Of a stretch of DNA of 64,000 bases, positions 37,724-48,671 are shown piece by piece; the stretch's first letter is position 1, and each line of letters starts with the position of its first letter. A program made the translations under genes and the position numbers. The DNA is from Aureimonas ureilytica DSM 18598 = NBRC 106430 (GTDB lineage: Bacteria > Pseudomonadota > Alphaproteobacteria > Rhizobiales > Rhizobiaceae): NCBI RefSeq assembly GCF_000382705.1, contig NZ_ARQE01000003.1:496001-560000 (forward strand), given 5' to 3'. Under the pieces are notes generated by a model. That model was not told the DNA's origin. It was given only the letters and a program-made list of their open reading frames with translations, and made no database searches.

Positions 37724-38461
37724 TCAGGCGTCCTTGCCGGATTCGTCGGGCACGCCGGGCTTGGCCGGCGCGGCATTGGCGTCGGCGCCGACGGCGACCT
37801 TCGGGCCGCCCTTGGAGACGCCCACCATGGCCGGGCGAAGCACGCGCTCGCCGATCGCGTAGCCGTCCTGGACGACCTGCACCACCGTGTTGTTCGGCAG
37901 TTCGGCGTTCGGGATTTCGAACATGGCCTGATGGAAATTGGGGTCGAAGCGCTGGCCTTCCGGCTCCAGCTTCTTCACGCCGTGGCGCTCCATCGTGGAC
38001 TGCATGGAGCGGGCCGTCATCTCGACGCCCTCGGCCAGCGTCTGAAGGCCGGCATCGGCCTCGCGCGCGCCGTCGGGAATGGCCTGGAGGGCGCGGGAGA
38101 GATTGTCCGACACGGCGAGCATGTCGCGCGCGAAATTGGCGACGGCGAACTGACGGGCGTCCTTCACCTCGCGCTCGGTGCGCCGGCGAAGGTTCTCCAT
38201 GTCGGCGGCCAGACGGATCAGGCGATCCTTGACGTCGGCATTCTCGGCTTCGAGCTCGTTGACGCGGGCCTGGAGCGCCTCCGTCGCGGCGCCGCCTGCC
38301 TCAAGGCCGGCCTGCGCCTCGCCGGTCTCGCCGGCGCTACCCGCCGTGCCGGCCGCCGCGCCCGAGACGCCCGATCCCTTGAAATAGGCCGCGCCGCCAG
38401 CCGAATACGCGCCGGCCTCGTCGTCGTGGTCGTTCACGTGCTTCTCGCTCTCGCCTGTCAT
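37724..38461 (-). CDS. grpE: GrpE nucleotide exchange factor
   Basis: A DnaK cochaperone of 245 residues. A long Ala/Gly/Glu-rich N-terminal extension (about 60 residues) precedes the coiled coil ([20 protein letters not shown], then [10 protein letters not shown]). The beta domain has NPNF-like [12 protein letters not shown] and [19 protein letters not shown]. The C-terminal tail is Ala/Pro-rich. It lies downstream of hrcA on the same strand. Confidence 0.95.
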   Translation of the reverse strand: MTGESEKHVNDHDDEAGAYSAGGAAYFKGSGVSGAAAGTAGSAGETGEAQAGLEAGGAATEALQARVNELEAENADVKDRLIRLAADMENLRRRTEREVKDARQFAVANFARDMLAVSDNLSRALQAIPDGAREADAGLQTLAEGVEMTARSMQSTMERHGVKKLEPEGQRFDPNFHQAMFEIPNAELPNNTVVQVVQDGYAIGERVLRPAMVGVSKGGPKVAVGADANAAPAKPGVPDESGKDA

Positions 38462-38579
38462 CGGGCACTCCTGTTCGCGCGGTCTTGGGACGGGCGGCGC
38501 GGGCGCCGCCTCGCGGCCGCCGCGCCACTCTCCGGATAAAGGTGGTCGGTGCGGGATATCGAATGAGGCGGGCCGGAAA

Positions 38580-39701
38580 TCAAGGCCGGCGCGGCGGCGC
38601 CCCGTTCGCCAGGAGGCGGGACACGAGCCGCGCGGTGTAATCCACCATGGGCACGATGCGCCGGTAGTTGAGGCGCGTCGGCCCGATCACGCCCACCGCG
38701 CCGATGACGCGCTCCTGCGAGTCCGAATAGGGCGCGATCACGAGCGAGGAGCCCGACAGCGAGAAGAGCTTGTTTTCCGAGCCGATGAAGATGCGAACGC
38801 CGTTGCCGGATTCGGCGAGATCGATCAGCTCCATGATCGAGGTCTTGGATTCCAGATCGTCGAACAGGTGGCGCAGCCGCTCCAGGTCTTCCGACGCCGA
38901 GACATTGTCCAGAAGGTTGGCGCGGCCCCGCACGATGAGGCGCGAGGGCTGGCCCGCCCCCTCGCCCGACCAGACCGCGAGGCCCGCGTCCACCAGCTGG
39001 CGCGACAGGGCGTCCAGCTCGCGCGAGGTCTCGTCCTTCAGCGCCTCGATGCGCCCGCGCGCCTCGGCGAGCGTGCGCCCGACCACATGGGCGTTGAGGA
39101 AATTGGCCGCTTCCACGAGCTGCGCCGCGGTGATGCCGGGCGGCAGCGCCAGGACGCGGTTCTCCACCTCGCCGTTCTCGCCGACGAGAACCACCAGAGC
39201 GCGCGCCGCGTCGAGCCGCACGAATTCGATATGCTTCAAGCGCGGATCGGCCTTGGCCGCGACCACGATCCCCGCCCCGCGCGACAGGCCGGAGAGGAGC
39301 TGCGAGGCTTCGGTCAGGAGCGCGTCCACCGGGCGGCGCTCGTCATGGTCGCGCACCTTCTGTTCGATCTCGGCCCGCTCGCGCTCCGGCACGTCGCCGA
39401 CTTCCAGAAACGCGTCCACGAAGAAGCGCAGGCCCACCTGCGTCGGCAGGCGCCCGGCCGAGACATGCGGCGCGTAGATGAGGCCGAGCGCTTCGAGATC
39501 CGACATGACGTTGCGGATCGAGGCCGGCGACAGGGCGCTCGACAGGAGCCGGGACAGGTTGCGCGAGCCGACCGGCTCGCCCGATTCGAGATAGGAATCC
39601 ACGATCAGACGGAAGATTTCGCGCGAGCGCTCGTCCAACCCGCCGGGAAGGGACGGCTGGCCGGACACGAGGTCGGCGAAGGGAGGCAGGGCGCGCTTCA
39701 T
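38580..39701 (-). CDS. hrcA: HrcA heat-shock repressor
   Basis: A 373-residue repressor of CIRCE-controlled chaperone genes. The N-terminal winged helix contains [20 protein letters not shown] and [12 protein letters not shown]; the C-terminal effector domain ends [19 protein letters not shown], typical of HrcA. The ATG at 39701 starts [11 protein letters not shown]; the longer frame to 39785 has no support. No CIRCE element is evident in front of hrcA or grpE in the window. Confidence 0.95.
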   Translation of the reverse strand: MKRALPPFADLVSGQPSLPGGLDERSREIFRLIVDSYLESGEPVGSRNLSRLLSSALSPASIRNVMSDLEALGLIYAPHVSAGRLPTQVGLRFFVDAFLEVGDVPERERAEIEQKVRDHDERRPVDALLTEASQLLSGLSRGAGIVVAAKADPRLKHIEFVRLDAARALVVLVGENGEVENRVLALPPGITAAQLVEAANFLNAHVVGRTLAEARGRIEALKDETSRELDALSRQLVDAGLAVWSGEGAGQPSRLIVRGRANLLDNVSASEDLERLRHLFDDLESKTSIMELIDLAESGNGVRIFIGSENKLFSLSGSSLVIAPYSDSQERVIGAVGVIGPTRLNYRRIVPMVDYTARLVSRLLANGAPPRRP

Positions 39702-39827
39702 GACCCTTCTTATAGGGAGCGCGGCGGTTTCAGCCAAGGCAAGCGCGCGGCATGCGCGGCACACCCTGTTCAAGCCGCGCCGCAATCATTAAGAGGCGGG
39801 TTCGAAATCGTTAATATGGACTCCCCG

Positions 39828-40547
39828 ATGCGGCCTTCCAAACGCCAGAACGACGAACTGCGCCCCGTGTCCCTGGAGCGCGGCGTTTCGCGCCACGCCG
39901 AGGGCTCGTGCCTCGTCAAGTTCGGCGACACCCATGTCCTGTGCGCGGCGAGCCTGGAAGAGCGCGTGCCCGGCTGGCTGAAGAATTCCGGCAAGGGCTG
40001 GGTCACGGCCGAATACGGCATGCTGCCGCGCGCCACGGGCGAGCGCATGAAGCGCGAGGCGGCGAGCGGCAAGCAGAGCGGTCGCACGCAGGAGATCCAG
40101 CGCCTCGTGGCGCGCTCGCTGCGCGCCGTGGTGGACCTCGAAGCGCTCGGCGAGCGCATGATCACGGTGGATTGCGACGTGATCCAGGCCGATGGCGGCA
40201 CGCGCACGGCCTCGATTACCGGCGCCTTCGTCGCCCTGTCGGACTGCCTCGCCTGGATGGAAGCGCGCGGCATGCTGAAGCGCGACAAGGTCCTGAAGGA
40301 CCATGTCGCGGCCATTTCCTGCGGCATCTACAAGGGCTCCCCGGTGCTCGATCTCGACTATCTCGAGGATTCGGCTGCTGGAACCGACGCCAATTTCGTG
40401 CTCACCGGGCGCGGCGGCATCGTCGAGATCCAGGGCACGGCCGAGGGCGAGCCCTTCTCGCGCGACGAACTCGACGCGCTCATGAAGCTCGCCGAAAAGG
40501 GCATCGGCGAACTCGTCGAGCACCAGAAGCGCTGCCTCGAAGGCTGA
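39828..40547 (+). CDS. rph: Ribonuclease PH
   Basis: A phosphorolytic 3'-5' exoribonuclease that trims tRNA 3' ends; it forms a hexamer. The 239 residues are typical. It begins [19 protein letters not shown], the family N-terminus; an alternative ATG lies four codons earlier at 39816. [16 protein letters not shown] and [18 protein letters not shown] hold the phosphate- and RNA-binding residues. It is divergent from hrcA. Confidence 0.96.
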   Translation: MRPSKRQNDELRPVSLERGVSRHAEGSCLVKFGDTHVLCAASLEERVPGWLKNSGKGWVTAEYGMLPRATGERMKREAASGKQSGRTQEIQRLVARSLRAVVDLEALGERMITVDCDVIQADGGTRTASITGAFVALSDCLAWMEARGMLKRDKVLKDHVAAISCGIYKGSPVLDLDYLEDSAAGTDANFVLTGRGGIVEIQGTAEGEPFSRDELDALMKLAEKGIGELVEHQKRCLEG

Positions 40548-40658
40548 TCGCGGCAAGGCGAAATCACCCTTCGCCTGAAGCCTCGGGTCAGCCTCGGGGC
40601 GCATATCTCATTGAAAGAGGGCGGGGTCTCGCCCCCGCCCCGAACCGGCCAGGCAGCG

Positions 40659-41312
40659 ATGACGAATTCTCCCCTTCTCGATCCCGCCGGCGGCCCGCTT
40701 CTGGTCGCCAGCCACAATGGCGGCAAGATCGCCGAATTCCGCGAGCTTCTGGCCCCGCTCGGCTTCACCGTGGTCTCGGCCGCCGACAAGGCGCTGCCCG
40801 AGCCCGAGGAAACCGGCTCCACCTTCGAGGAAAACGCCGCGATCAAGGCGCTGGCAGCGGCGCGCGCCACCGGCCTTCTGGCGCTCAGCGACGATTCCGG
40901 CCTCGTGGTGGACGCGCTCGGCGGCGATCCCGGCATCTACTCGGCGCGCTGGGCCGGCCCCGAGAAGGATTTCGCCCTCGCCATGCGCAATGTCGAGGAA
41001 AAGCTCCAGGCCGCTGGCGCCACCGAGCCCGACAAGCGCACGGCGCGCTTCGTCGCGGTCCTCTGCCTCGCCTCGCCCGAGGGCGAGACGCGCTTCTATC
41101 GCGGCGAGGTCGAGGGCACGATCGTCTGGCCGCCGCGCGGAACGCTCGGCTTCGGCTACGACCCGTCCTTCCTGCCGGAGGGCGAAAGCCGCACCTTCGG
41201 CGAAATGCCCTCGCACGAGAAACACGGCTGGGTGCCGGGGCAGGCCGAGGCGCTGTCGCACCGCGCCCGCGCCTTCCAGCTCTTCGCGCGGGAGGCGCTC
41301 GGGATCGCATGA
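40659..41312 (+). CDS. rdgB: dITP/XTP pyrophosphatase RdgB
   Basis: A Ham1-family enzyme of 217 residues that removes non-canonical purine nucleotides. Seen are [17 protein letters not shown] at the N-terminus, [24 protein letters not shown] and [12 protein letters not shown], which together make the active site. Its stop overlaps the hemW start (ATGA). Confidence 0.96.
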   Translation: MTNSPLLDPAGGPLLVASHNGGKIAEFRELLAPLGFTVVSAADKALPEPEETGSTFEENAAIKALAAARATGLLALSDDSGLVVDALGGDPGIYSARWAGPEKDFALAMRNVEEKLQAAGATEPDKRTARFVAVLCLASPEGETRFYRGEVEGTIVWPPRGTLGFGYDPSFLPEGESRTFGEMPSHEKHGWVPGQAEALSHRARAFQLFAREALGIA

Positions 41313-42529
41313 ATATGATGATGGCGGCCGCCCGCCCCCTCACCCGTCCCCTGTCGCAGATCAGGCCCTACACGCCGCCCGCCGGCGAGCCGGGCTTCGG
41401 CGTCTATGTCCATTGGCCCTTCTGCGCGGCCAAGTGCCCTTATTGCGACTTCAACAGCCATGTGCGCCACCAGCCGGTGGATCAGGCGCGCTTCGTGGAG
41501 GCCTTCCGCCGCGAGATCGCCACCCAGGGCCGGCGCACGGCGGGCGAGACCGTCACCTCCATTTTCCTGGGCGGTGGCACGCCCTCCCTGATGGAGCCGG
41601 CCACCGTTTCGGCCATTCTGGAAGCGGTCGCCGCGCAGTGGACCGTCGCCGACGGCGCCGAGATCACGCTCGAAGCCAATCCGACCTCGGTCGAGGCCGA
41701 ACGCTTCCGGGGCTACCGGGCGGCGGGCGTCAACCGCGTGTCGCTCGGCGTCCAGGCGCTGAACGACGCCGACCTCAAGCGCCTCGGCCGGATGCACGAC
41801 GTCGATCAGGCGCTCGGCGCGATCCGCCTCGCGCGCGAGATCTTCCCGCGCCTGTCCTTCGACCTGATCTACGCCCGGCCCGGCCAGAGCGTGTCGGCCT
41901 GGGAGCGCGAATTGTCGGAAGCGATCTCGCTCGCCGCCGACCATCTCTCGCTCTACCAGCTGACCATCGAGGAAGGCACGATCTTCCACGCCCTGCACAA
42001 GGCGGGCAAGCTCGTGGTTCCGGACGGCGAATTGTCGGCCGAGCTCTACGAGGCGACGCAGCAGCTGACCCTCTTCCACGGCCTTCCGGCCTACGAGATT
42101 TCCAACCACGCCGCGCCCGGCGCGGAGTCGCGCCACAATCTCACCTATTGGCGCTACGGGCTCTATGCCGGCGTCGGCCCCGGCGCCCATGCCCGCCTGC
42201 CCGGCGAGGACGGCGGCCGCCATGCCGTCTCCAACGAGAAGCATCCCGAGACCTGGCTGAAAATGGTCGAGGACTGGGATTCGGGCGAAGTCGAGAACGA
42301 GCCGCTGGCGTCCAGCGAGCAGGCCGACGAGCTGATGCTCATGGGCCTGCGCCTCGTGGAAGGCATCGACCTCAAGCGCTGGCGCGAGCTGTCGGGCCGC
42401 GACATCGACCCCGATGTCGAGGCCGAACTGACCCTTCACGGCATGATCGAGCGCCTCGGCCCCGACCGGCTGCGCGCGACCCCGGCGGGCATGCTGGTGC
42501 TCGACGCCGTGGTCGCCGATCTGGCGTGA
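41309..42529 (+). CDS. hemW: HemW, radical-SAM heme chaperone
   Basis: A coproporphyrinogen-III-oxidase-like protein of 406 residues. The radical-SAM cluster motif is C-x3-C-x2-C in [11 protein letters not shown], with the aromatic residue of Hem[23 protein letters not shown] and the C-terminal HemN_C domain follow. HemW binds heme and inserts it into respiratory proteins, rather than oxidising coproporphyrinogen as HemN does. It is the third gene of the rph-rdgB-hemW run. Confidence 0.94.
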   Translation: MNMMMAAARPLTRPLSQIRPYTPPAGEPGFGVYVHWPFCAAKCPYCDFNSHVRHQPVDQARFVEAFRREIATQGRRTAGETVTSIFLGGGTPSLMEPATVSAILEAVAAQWTVADGAEITLEANPTSVEAERFRGYRAAGVNRVSLGVQALNDADLKRLGRMHDVDQALGAIRLAREIFPRLSFDLIYARPGQSVSAWERELSEAISLAADHLSLYQLTIEEGTIFHALHKAGKLVVPDGELSAELYEATQQLTLFHGLPAYEISNHAAPGAESRHNLTYWRYGLYAGVGPGAHARLPGEDGGRHAVSNEKHPETWLKMVEDWDSGEVENEPLASSEQADELMLMGLRLVEGIDLKRWRELSGRDIDPDVEAELTLHGMIERLGPDRLRATPAGMLVLDAVVADLA

Positions 42530-42551
42530 GCGCCAGCCCGGCCGCGATGGC

Positions 42552-42938
42552 TTGCCGTTCGGGGGATCGCTCGCGCCTTTCGACGAGGGCCGGGCGCTGA
42601 ACGGGGCGGCCTCGGCGCTTCTCGTCTATGGCGGCGCGGCGCTCGCCGAGATCGGCGGCTGCTTCGCCTTCTGGGCGGTGCTGCGCTCCGGGCGCTCCGC
42701 CCTCTGGCTCGTGCCGGGCGTCCTGTCGCTCCTCGCCTTCGCCTGGCTTCTCACCCGCGTCGATGCCGAGTTCGCCGGCCGTGCCTATGCGGCCTATGGC
42801 GGGGTCTATATTCTGGCCTCGCTCGGCTGGCTCTGGGCGGCGGAAGGCGTGCGACCCGACCGCTTCGACCTTCTCGGCGCGCTCCTGTGTCTGGCGGGCG
42901 CCGCCGTCATCCTTCTCGCACCCCGAGGTGTCTCATGA
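42552..42938 (+). CDS. YnfA/UPF0060-family small membrane protein
   Basis: A four-helix inner-membrane protein of the YnfA (SMR-like) family. Family features are [37 protein letters not shown] and a C-terminal [16 protein letters not shown]. The frame opens at TTG 42552, but the family core begins about 15 residues later, so the true start is unsure. It may move small drugs or cations. The stop overlaps the rsmI start. Confidence 0.85.
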   Translation: MPFGGSLAPFDEGRALNGAASALLVYGGAALAEIGGCFAFWAVLRSGRSALWLVPGVLSLLAFAWLLTRVDAEFAGRAYAAYGGVYILASLGWLWAAEGVRPDRFDLLGALLCLAGAAVILLAPRGVS

Positions 42939-43927
42939 GCGAGCCCCGAACCCCTGCCGATTCCGGGATCGATGCGCCCGAGTTCGAGGAAGCCGCGTTC
43001 GAGGAGACCGAGGGCGGCGACGAGGCGGACGCGTCCCGTCCCGATTCCGGCGCGACCTATCTCGTGCGCGGCGCGAGCCTTCGCGCGCCCAGGCCTGACC
43101 CGGCGCTCTATCTCGTGGCGACGCCGATCGGAAACCTTTCCGACGTCACCTTGCGCGCGCTCGACCTCATCGCCGGGGCGGATGTGCTGGCCTGCGAGGA
43201 CACGCGCGTCACGCAGAAGCTCCTTTCGCGCTACGGCATCCGCCGCCGGCTCTTCGCCTATCACGAGCACAACGCCGCCGAATCCGGCCCGGCGCTTCTG
43301 GCCGAGATCGAAGCCGGCCGCTCCGTCGCGCTCGTGTCCGACGCCGGCACGCCGCTCGTGTCGGACCCCGGCTTTCGTTTGGGGGAAGAGGCCATCGCGC
43401 GTGGTCTGCCGGTCGTGCCCATTCCCGGCGCCTCGGCGCCGCTGGCGGCGCTTTGCGCCTCCGGCCTTCCCTCCGATGCCTTCTTCTTTGCCGGCTTCTT
43501 GCCGGTGAAGGACGGCGCGCGGCTGGCCAAGCTCGAAACGCTGGCGCGCATTCCCGGCACGCTCCTCTTCTTCGAAGCGCCGCACCGGATCGCGGAGAGT
43601 CTGAGCGCCATGGCACAAGGGCTCGGCCCCCGGCCCGCCGCCGTCTGCCGCGAGCTGACCAAGGCCTACGAGACGATCTATCGCGGCACGCTGCCGGAGC
43701 TTGCCGAGCGCTTCGCGGCGATGGAACGGGTGCGCGGCGAGATCGTCGTCTGCGTCGGCCCGCCGGCCGCCGAAGAAGCCCCGGCGAGTGGCGACGTGGA
43801 CACGATCCTGCGCGGGCTTCTCGCCGAGATGAAGCCGGCAAAGGCCGCGCAGGAAGCGGTGAAGCTCACCGGCCTTGCGCGCCGCGAGCTGTATCAGCGC
43901 GCGCTGGAGCTGAAGGGCGGCGCATGA
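42935..43927 (+). CDS. rsmI: 16S rRNA (cytidine1402-2'-O)-methyltransferase RsmI
   Basis: A tetrapyrrole-methylase-fold rRNA methyltransferase, 330 residues. An acidic N-terminal extension of about 55 residues precedes the conserved [47 protein letters not shown] and FYEAPHR-like FFEAPHRI follow. It overlaps the genes on both sides (ATGA), forming a translation-coupled run with yraN. Confidence 0.95.
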   Translation: MSEPRTPADSGIDAPEFEEAAFEETEGGDEADASRPDSGATYLVRGASLRAPRPDPALYLVATPIGNLSDVTLRALDLIAGADVLACEDTRVTQKLLSRYGIRRRLFAYHEHNAAESGPALLAEIEAGRSVALVSDAGTPLVSDPGFRLGEEAIARGLPVVPIPGASAPLAALCASGLPSDAFFFAGFLPVKDGARLAKLETLARIPGTLLFFEAPHRIAESLSAMAQGLGPRPAAVCRELTKAYETIYRGTLPELAERFAAMERVRGEIVVCVGPPAAEEAPASGDVDTILRGLLAEMKPAKAAQEAVKLTGLARRELYQRALELKGGA

Positions 43928-44313
43928 AGCCGCGCGCGGGCGACGAGGCGCTCCGCGCCAAGCGCGGGTTCTTCCGAAAGGGGCACCGCGCCGAAACGCT
44001 GGCCGCCTGGGCCTTGCGCCTCAAGGGCTACCGCATCCTCGCCAGGCGCTATCGCACGCCATCGGGCGAAATCGACCTCGTCGCCCGGCGCGGCGCGCTC
44101 ATTGCCATCGTCGAGGTGAAGGCCCGCCCGACGCTGCGGGCGGCGATGGACGCCGTGACGCCCGCGGCCCAGACCCGCATCGAGCGCGCCGCCGATCTCT
44201 GGCTCTCGCGCCAGAAGCGCACGGCGCATCTCTCCATCCGCTTCGACATCGTCGCCGTCCTCCCCCGGCGCTGGCCGGTGCATGTGAAAGACGCGTGGCG
44301 GGCACGCGGCTGA
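43924..44313 (+). CDS. yraN: YraN/UPF0102 nuclease-fold protein
   Basis: A 129-residue protein with a Holliday-junction-resolvase-like fold. The nuclease-type residues are seen as [10 protein letters not shown] and IVEVKAR, with an N-terminal [17 protein letters not shown]. Function is unknown, though it is nearly always next to rsmI as here. The ATG at 43924 overlaps the rsmI stop. Confidence 0.92.
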   Translation: MKPRAGDEALRAKRGFFRKGHRAETLAAWALRLKGYRILARRYRTPSGEIDLVARRGALIAIVEVKARPTLRAAMDAVTPAAQTRIERAADLWLSRQKRTAHLSIRFDIVAVLPRRWPVHVKDAWRARG

Positions 44314-44407
44314 GCGGCGTTTCGGCGCCCCGCGCAACCTGCCCGTGGACAGAACCCCCGTTCCCCTCTACCTCGGCACGGACGGAACCGTTCGGGGAAC
44401 ACACCGC

Positions 44408-45346
44408 ATGTCGCTCAAGGTCGCGGTCCAGATGGACCATGTGTCGGGCATCACCATCAAGGGCGATTCCACCTTCGCCCTCTGCCTCGAGGCCGAGCGG
44501 CGCGGGCATCAGCTCTTCCACTACACGCCGGATCGCCTGTCCTTGCGCGACGGGGTCGCGACGGCGCGGGTCGAGACGCTGAATCTGGTGGAAGAGCAGG
44601 GCAAGCATTTCACCCTCGGCGAGCCGCACAAGGTCGATCTGTCGACCATGGACGTGGTGCTCCTGCGCCAGGACCCGCCCTTCGACATGAACTACATCAC
44701 CTCGACGCATATTCTGGAGCGCATTCACCCCAAGACCCTGGTGGTCAACGACCCCGCCTGGGTGCGCAACATGCCCGAGAAGATCTTCGTCACGGAATTT
44801 TCCGACCTGATGCCGGAGACGATCATCACCAAGGACCCGGCCGAGATCGCGGCCTTCCGCGCCGAGTTCGGCGAGATCGTCCTGAAGCCGCTCTATGGAA
44901 ATGGCGGCGCGGGCGTCTTCCATCTGACGAAAGACGACCGCAACCTTTCCTCGTTCCTCGAGACCTTCGCGCTTCTCTTCCGCGAGCCCTTCATCGCGCA
45001 GCGCTATCTCAAAGACGTGCGCAAGGGCGACAAGCGCGTCATCCTGATCGACGGCGAGCCGGTGGGCGCGATCAACCGCGTGCCCTCCGAGACCGACGCG
45101 CGCTCCAACATGCATGTCGGCGGGCGGGCCGAGCCGACCGAGCTCACGCCGCGCGAGCGCGAAATCTGCGAGCGCATCGGCCCGAAGCTCAAGGAGCGCG
45201 GCCAGGTCTTCGTCGGGATCGACGTGATCGGCGACTATCTGACCGAGATCAACGTCACCTCGCCGACCGGCATTCGCGAGGTGAAGCGCTTCGGCGGCGC
45301 CGATATCGCGGCGCTCTTCTGGGACGCGGTGGAAGCCAAGCGCTGA
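44408..45346 (+). CDS. gshB: Glutathione synthetase
   Basis: An ATP-grasp enzyme of 312 residues that joins gamma-glutamylcysteine to glycine. Features are [18 protein letters not shown] at the N-terminus, [13 protein letters not shown], the ATP loop [13 protein letters not shown], and [13 protein letters not shown]. The ATG at 44408 is the normal family start; the frame extends upstream without support. Confidence 0.96.
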   Translation: MSLKVAVQMDHVSGITIKGDSTFALCLEAERRGHQLFHYTPDRLSLRDGVATARVETLNLVEEQGKHFTLGEPHKVDLSTMDVVLLRQDPPFDMNYITSTHILERIHPKTLVVNDPAWVRNMPEKIFVTEFSDLMPETIITKDPAEIAAFRAEFGEIVLKPLYGNGGAGVFHLTKDDRNLSSFLETFALLFREPFIAQRYLKDVRKGDKRVILIDGEPVGAINRVPSETDARSNMHVGGRAEPTELTPREREICERIGPKLKERGQVFVGIDVIGDYLTEINVTSPTGIREVKRFGGADIAALFWDAVEAKR

Positions 45347-45497
45347 CGCGGGCGCAGGATCGGCGGTCGGGCGCCTCCACCCGGGCGCCCGACCCGATTT
45401 CCTGAACGCGGGCTGAATGCCGCGTTCGGAACAGGTTCGGCTTCGCCATGTTGAAATGGCTCCATCGATCTCGCGCCTTCCTTCGGATGGTTTCCCT

Positions 45498-46124
45498 ATG
45501 ACGAAAGCTCGTCTCTTCCTTCTGGCCCTCGCGGGCACGGCGCTCGCGCCCGGCATCGCCAGCGCCGCCACGGCGATCGCCACCACGAATGTCAACTTGC
45601 GCGCCGGCCCCTCCACCGCCTATCCGCCCGTGAACGTCGTGCGCGGCGGCGAGGAGGTCCGGGTCTACGGGTGCCTGGCCAATCGCGCCTGGTGCGACGT
45701 GACCTTCTACGGCCAGCGCGGTTGGATCTCGTCCAACTATCTCGCCTATGTCAGGGGCGGCCAGCGCTACACCGGCCCGCGCGTCGTGCCCTATATCGGC
45801 GCGCCGACCGTCACCTACTCCTTCGGCCGCTATTGGGACGACCATTACCGCGACCGCGACTTCTACCGCGACCGCCGCCGCTGGGACGGCATCTATGGCC
45901 CGCGCATCTTCGATCGCGGCCCGCCGCCGCGCCCGGTGCGCGAGCGCGGCTACTATGACGCCCCGCCCCCTCCCCCGCCGCCGGGCTGGGATCGCCGCGA
46001 CCGCTTCGAGCGGGACCGCGACCGGTTCGAGGGCCGCCGCGACCGCGAGCGCTTCGAGGACGGCCCGCCGCCACCCCCGCCGCGCCACTGGGAAGAGCGC
46101 CGGGACTGGGACGAAGATTATTGA
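45498..46124 (+). CDS. Secreted bacterial SH3-domain protein with Arg/Pro-rich tail
   Basis: A 208-residue envelope protein. A signal peptide (residues 1-24, ending ASA) is followed by one bacterial SH3 domain (about 25-85) with TTNVNLRAGPSTAYP and GWISSNYLAYV. The rest is low-complexity: repeated RDR/YRDRR, poly-proline runs and acidic ends. Such proteins bind peptidoglycan or are small envelope stress proteins. A terminator follows at once. Confidence 0.85.
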   Translation: MTKARLFLLALAGTALAPGIASAATAIATTNVNLRAGPSTAYPPVNVVRGGEEVRVYGCLANRAWCDVTFYGQRGWISSNYLAYVRGGQRYTGPRVVPYIGAPTVTYSFGRYWDDHYRDRDFYRDRRRWDGIYGPRIFDRGPPPRPVRERGYYDAPPPPPPPGWDRRDRFERDRDRFEGRRDRERFEDGPPPPPPRHWEERRDWDEDY

Positions 46125-46137
46125 TCCGAACCAAGGG

Positions 46138-46160
46138 CGGCGCCGCGAGGCGCCGTTTTT
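46138..46160 (+). terminator. Intrinsic terminator after SH3 gene
   Basis: CGGCGCC and GGCGCCG form a perfect 7-bp stem around GCGA, followed by TTTTT. Confidence 0.9.
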
Positions 46161-46254
46161 CGTTGGAAGAAGCGGATGGTCTCCCGTCCTTGCTCACACG
46201 CTGCTTGCGAACTACCCTCGCCCTCCAGGCGAAAACACGATTCGAGGGCCGGGC

Positions 46255-46920
46255 ATGGTGTCGCGTGTGAGAACCGTCGCCTTTCAGGGCGTCGAGGCGG
46301 TGCCGGTCGATGTTCAGGTTCTGGTCGCGCCCGGCAAGGTTGGCATGGGCATCGTCGGGCTGGCCGACAAGGCCGTCACCGAAAGCCGCGAGCGGGTTCA
46401 GGCCGCGCTTCACGCCTCCGGCCTGTCGATGCCGCCCAAGCGCGTCACCGTCAATCTCGCGCCCGCCGACCTGCCGAAGGAAGGCTCGCATTACGACCTT
46501 CCCATCGCGCTCGGCCTCATGGCCGCGCTCGGCGCCATCCCGGCCGATGCGCTGCAGCGCTTCGTGGTGCTGGGCGAGCTTTCGCTAGATGGGCTCGTCA
46601 CGCCGGTCAGCGGCGTTCTGCCCGCCGCGATGAGCGCCAACGCGCTCGGCCTCGGTCTCATATGCCCGGAAGGCGGCGGGTCGGAAGCGGCCTGGGCCGA
46701 TCCCGAGATGGACATTCTGGCGCCCCGCTCGCTGATCCAGATCGCCAACCATTTTCGCGGCACGCAGCGCCTCGCGCGGCCCGAGCCCGTGCAGGAGGAC
46801 GCGAGCGCCCTCGCCCTGCCCGACCTCCGGGACATCAAGGGCCAGACCGTGCCCAAACGCGCGCTCGAGATCGCCGCGGCGGGCAACCATAACCTTCTGA
46901 GGGTGTGCTACATTAATTGA
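46255..46920 (+). pseudogene. comM: comM (yifB) truncated by island insertion
   Basis: The frame starts normally (MVSRVRTVAFQGVEAVPVDV) and covers the N-terminal ChlI/Lon-protease-like domain of the Mg-chelatase-type AAA+ protein ComM, a helicase in natural transformation. About 216 native residues remain of roughly 510. After AAGNHNLL the normal sequence should continue into the Walker A loop (GPPGSGKS-like). Instead it reads RVCYIN and stops at 46918-46920. All of the ATPase core is lost, so the remnant is surely non-functional. The break point is within a few bases of 46902. Confidence 0.93.
46902..46916 (+). repeat. Candidate terminal repeat at the comM junction
   Basis: GGTGTGCTACATTAA lies exactly where comM sequence is lost and includes a TGT terminus of the kind used by Tn7-like and Tn5053-like elements. 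A 14/15 match in the same orientation is at 63752-63766. Confidence 0.55.
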
Positions 46921-47119
46921 CACGTATACACCGACCCCGACCGACCCAAGCTCGCCGTTCGACGGGGTTCACTAGAAACCCGAAAGCGGCCGTTCCGCAG
47001 TCTGAGTTACTAAACCCCGATCGCCACGCCCCCAGCGCACCGAAGGGCACGACCAGCCACGGCGGCGCCTTCCAGATTGTGAGCAGAACGAAGCACGTCG
47101 GGGCGAGAGCAAACGAGAT

Positions 47120-47392
47120 GACATGGCAAGGCAGAAGCGCCTGCTCGGCGTCTTGGAGGCGGTCGAATCCTGCCACACGGCCAGGATCGGCGGCTACGTG
47201 ATTGAAGGGCACGTGCCCATGGATGGCGTCGACAGGCTCATGTCGACAGGCCGAGGGTTGCGGGCATCGCGGCACCGGGCATGCCAGCGGGATCGCCCGG
47301 CATGGCAAGACCCGAAGGCCCGGTCCGACGTCCTGTCGTTCGGAGACGTGTCGACCGCCCCCGGGGTCTTCTACCGCGCTGGACGGGAGTGA
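47120..47392 (+). pseudogene. DUF411 metal-binding protein, 5'-truncated and frameshifted
   Basis: Three segments in two frames reconstruct the C-terminal two thirds of a DUF411 protein. The first is ESCHTARIGGYVIEGHVP, about 47162-47216. Next comes IAAPGMPAGSPGM in another frame, about 47266-47304. Then DVLSFG...PGVFYRAG returns in the first frame to the stop at 47392. The N-terminal part with the CxxC metal site is absent and two frameshifts break the rest. DUF411 proteins accompany copper resistance genes. Confidence 0.8.
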
Positions 47393-47521
47393 GACCCGAT
47401 GGCCCCACCGGAGACACGCATACGGCCACTCCTGGGTCGTCGTTCCTCGCACCTCGTGCCGATCGAATGGAACTCCTTCCGCCGCCGCCTGTTCTCGACG
47501 GATCGGAAGTCGGAACGTCCC

Positions 47522-47866
47522 ATGCTCGGCGCATGCCTGCGTAGTCTCGTCGTCATCCTGTCCCTGGTTGCGGTCGCCGCGTTCGCCGGGCACGGAACGG
47601 CGACGGCCGGCGTGAGCGTCCACGACCATCCGGCCGCCGATTGCGCGCCGAGTCCGTCGACGCATGCCCATGGCGGGGCACACAAGCCCGACGGCGACAC
47701 GTCTGGCATGTCCTGCTGCGGGAAGTCCTGCACCAGCCTCCTGCCGTTCCCGGCGCCGCCCGGCTTCGTCCGCGTGGCCCTCGAGGCCGATCCCGCCCCA
47801 ACCTTGTACCAGGACGGCAAGGGCATCCTGCCGCCCGGCCCGAAGCGTCCCCCAAAGACCGCCTGA
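47522..47866 (+). CDS. Secreted His/Cys protein, unknown (metal-related context)
   Basis: A 114-residue protein with a signal peptide or single N-terminal helix (about residues 5-28, LVVILSLVAVAAFAGHG). The mature part has a His-rich section (VHDHPAADC, THAHGGAHK) and a cysteine cluster MSCCGKSC, which would suit metal binding. It resembles DUF2946-like copper-associated proteins in layout only. The frame is open further upstream to 47399, but the signal peptide favours 47522. Confidence 0.6.
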   Translation: MLGACLRSLVVILSLVAVAAFAGHGTATAGVSVHDHPAADCAPSPSTHAHGGAHKPDGDTSGMSCCGKSCTSLLPFPAPPGFVRVALEADPAPTLYQDGKGILPPGPKRPPKTA

Positions 47867-48147
47867 GCCGTCTCGAGAGGCCCGACCGACCGTGCCGAGC
47901 CCTCGCGGCCGCGAGGCGGTCCGAGTCCGATGGCGTCGCTCACCGTCCCCGTCCGACGACGGTCGCCGCGGCGTCGGCGACCGGATCGGCACGAATCCCC
48001 ATCCATGACGACGCATGCCGTCGGCGGGGCCGGAGCACCCGGTCCGCCGTCACTGAGCGAACAAGCAACGGCGTCGCCGCGCTCCCGCGGCCGCACGCTG
48101 ACATCCAGCAAAAGGTCCCGAGGGACCCCATCCATAGGAACGAACCA

Positions 48148-48600
48148 ATGCGCAAGATCACGATCCTGTCCGCCGCTCTTCTCGCCGCCGCCGTCTCCCA
48201 CGCTTCCGCGCAGGACCAGCACGGCATGGCGGCGTCGTCGGAGCAGGTGACGCTCCCCGCCGCCTGCGAGGCCGCCGCCGGGTCCATGGACATGTCCAAG
48301 ATGATGGGCGGCATGGAGGGCATGATGTCCGGCGGCCAGATGGACGAGGTCCAGAAGGGCAACATGGACGCGATGATGAAGATGCACGGCCCCATGATGA
48401 AGGCGGCCATGATCAAGGACCCGGACCTCGCGTTCAACTGCGGGATGATCGCCCATCACCAGGGTGCGATCGCCATGTCCGAGGTCGAGCTCAAGACGGG
48501 CAAGGACGAGAAGTCCAAGGAGATGGCCCGGATGATCATCGACGCGCAGAAGAAGGAAATCGAGGAGATGACCGCCCGCGTCGAGGCGCTCGCGAAGTAA
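48148..48600 (+). CDS. DUF305 periplasmic protein (Met-rich), copy 1
   Basis: A 150-residue exported protein with signal peptide 1-20 (ending SHASA). The middle is methionine-rich (MDMSKMMGGMEGMMSGG), then the DUF305 core contains NCGMIAHHQGAIAMSEVEL. DUF305 is a ferritin-like helical domain often found beside copper resistance genes; the Met and His pairs could bind copper. AGGAA lies before the ATG at 48148. The 281 bases upstream (47867-48147) hold no recognisable gene. Confidence 0.88.
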   Translation: MRKITILSAALLAAAVSHASAQDQHGMAASSEQVTLPAACEAAAGSMDMSKMMGGMEGMMSGGQMDEVQKGNMDAMMKMHGPMMKAAMIKDPDLAFNCGMIAHHQGAIAMSEVELKTGKDEKSKEMARMIIDAQKKEIEEMTARVEALAK

Positions 48601-48671
48601 GCGGCGGACCCGTGCCCCGGGGGCGGCCGCCTCCGGGGCATCTCGACACACCAACGAACGGAGCAGGAGCT

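Noticed and set aside
39702-39827. Possible CIRCE element before hrcA or rph
   Set aside because: No TTAGCACTC-N9-GAGTGCTAA or close variant is present.
42547-42600. A longer plus frame running through rph, rdgB and hemW
   Set aside because: It only opens because of GC bias; the real genes are rdgB (40659) and hemW (41309) with overlapping start and stop.
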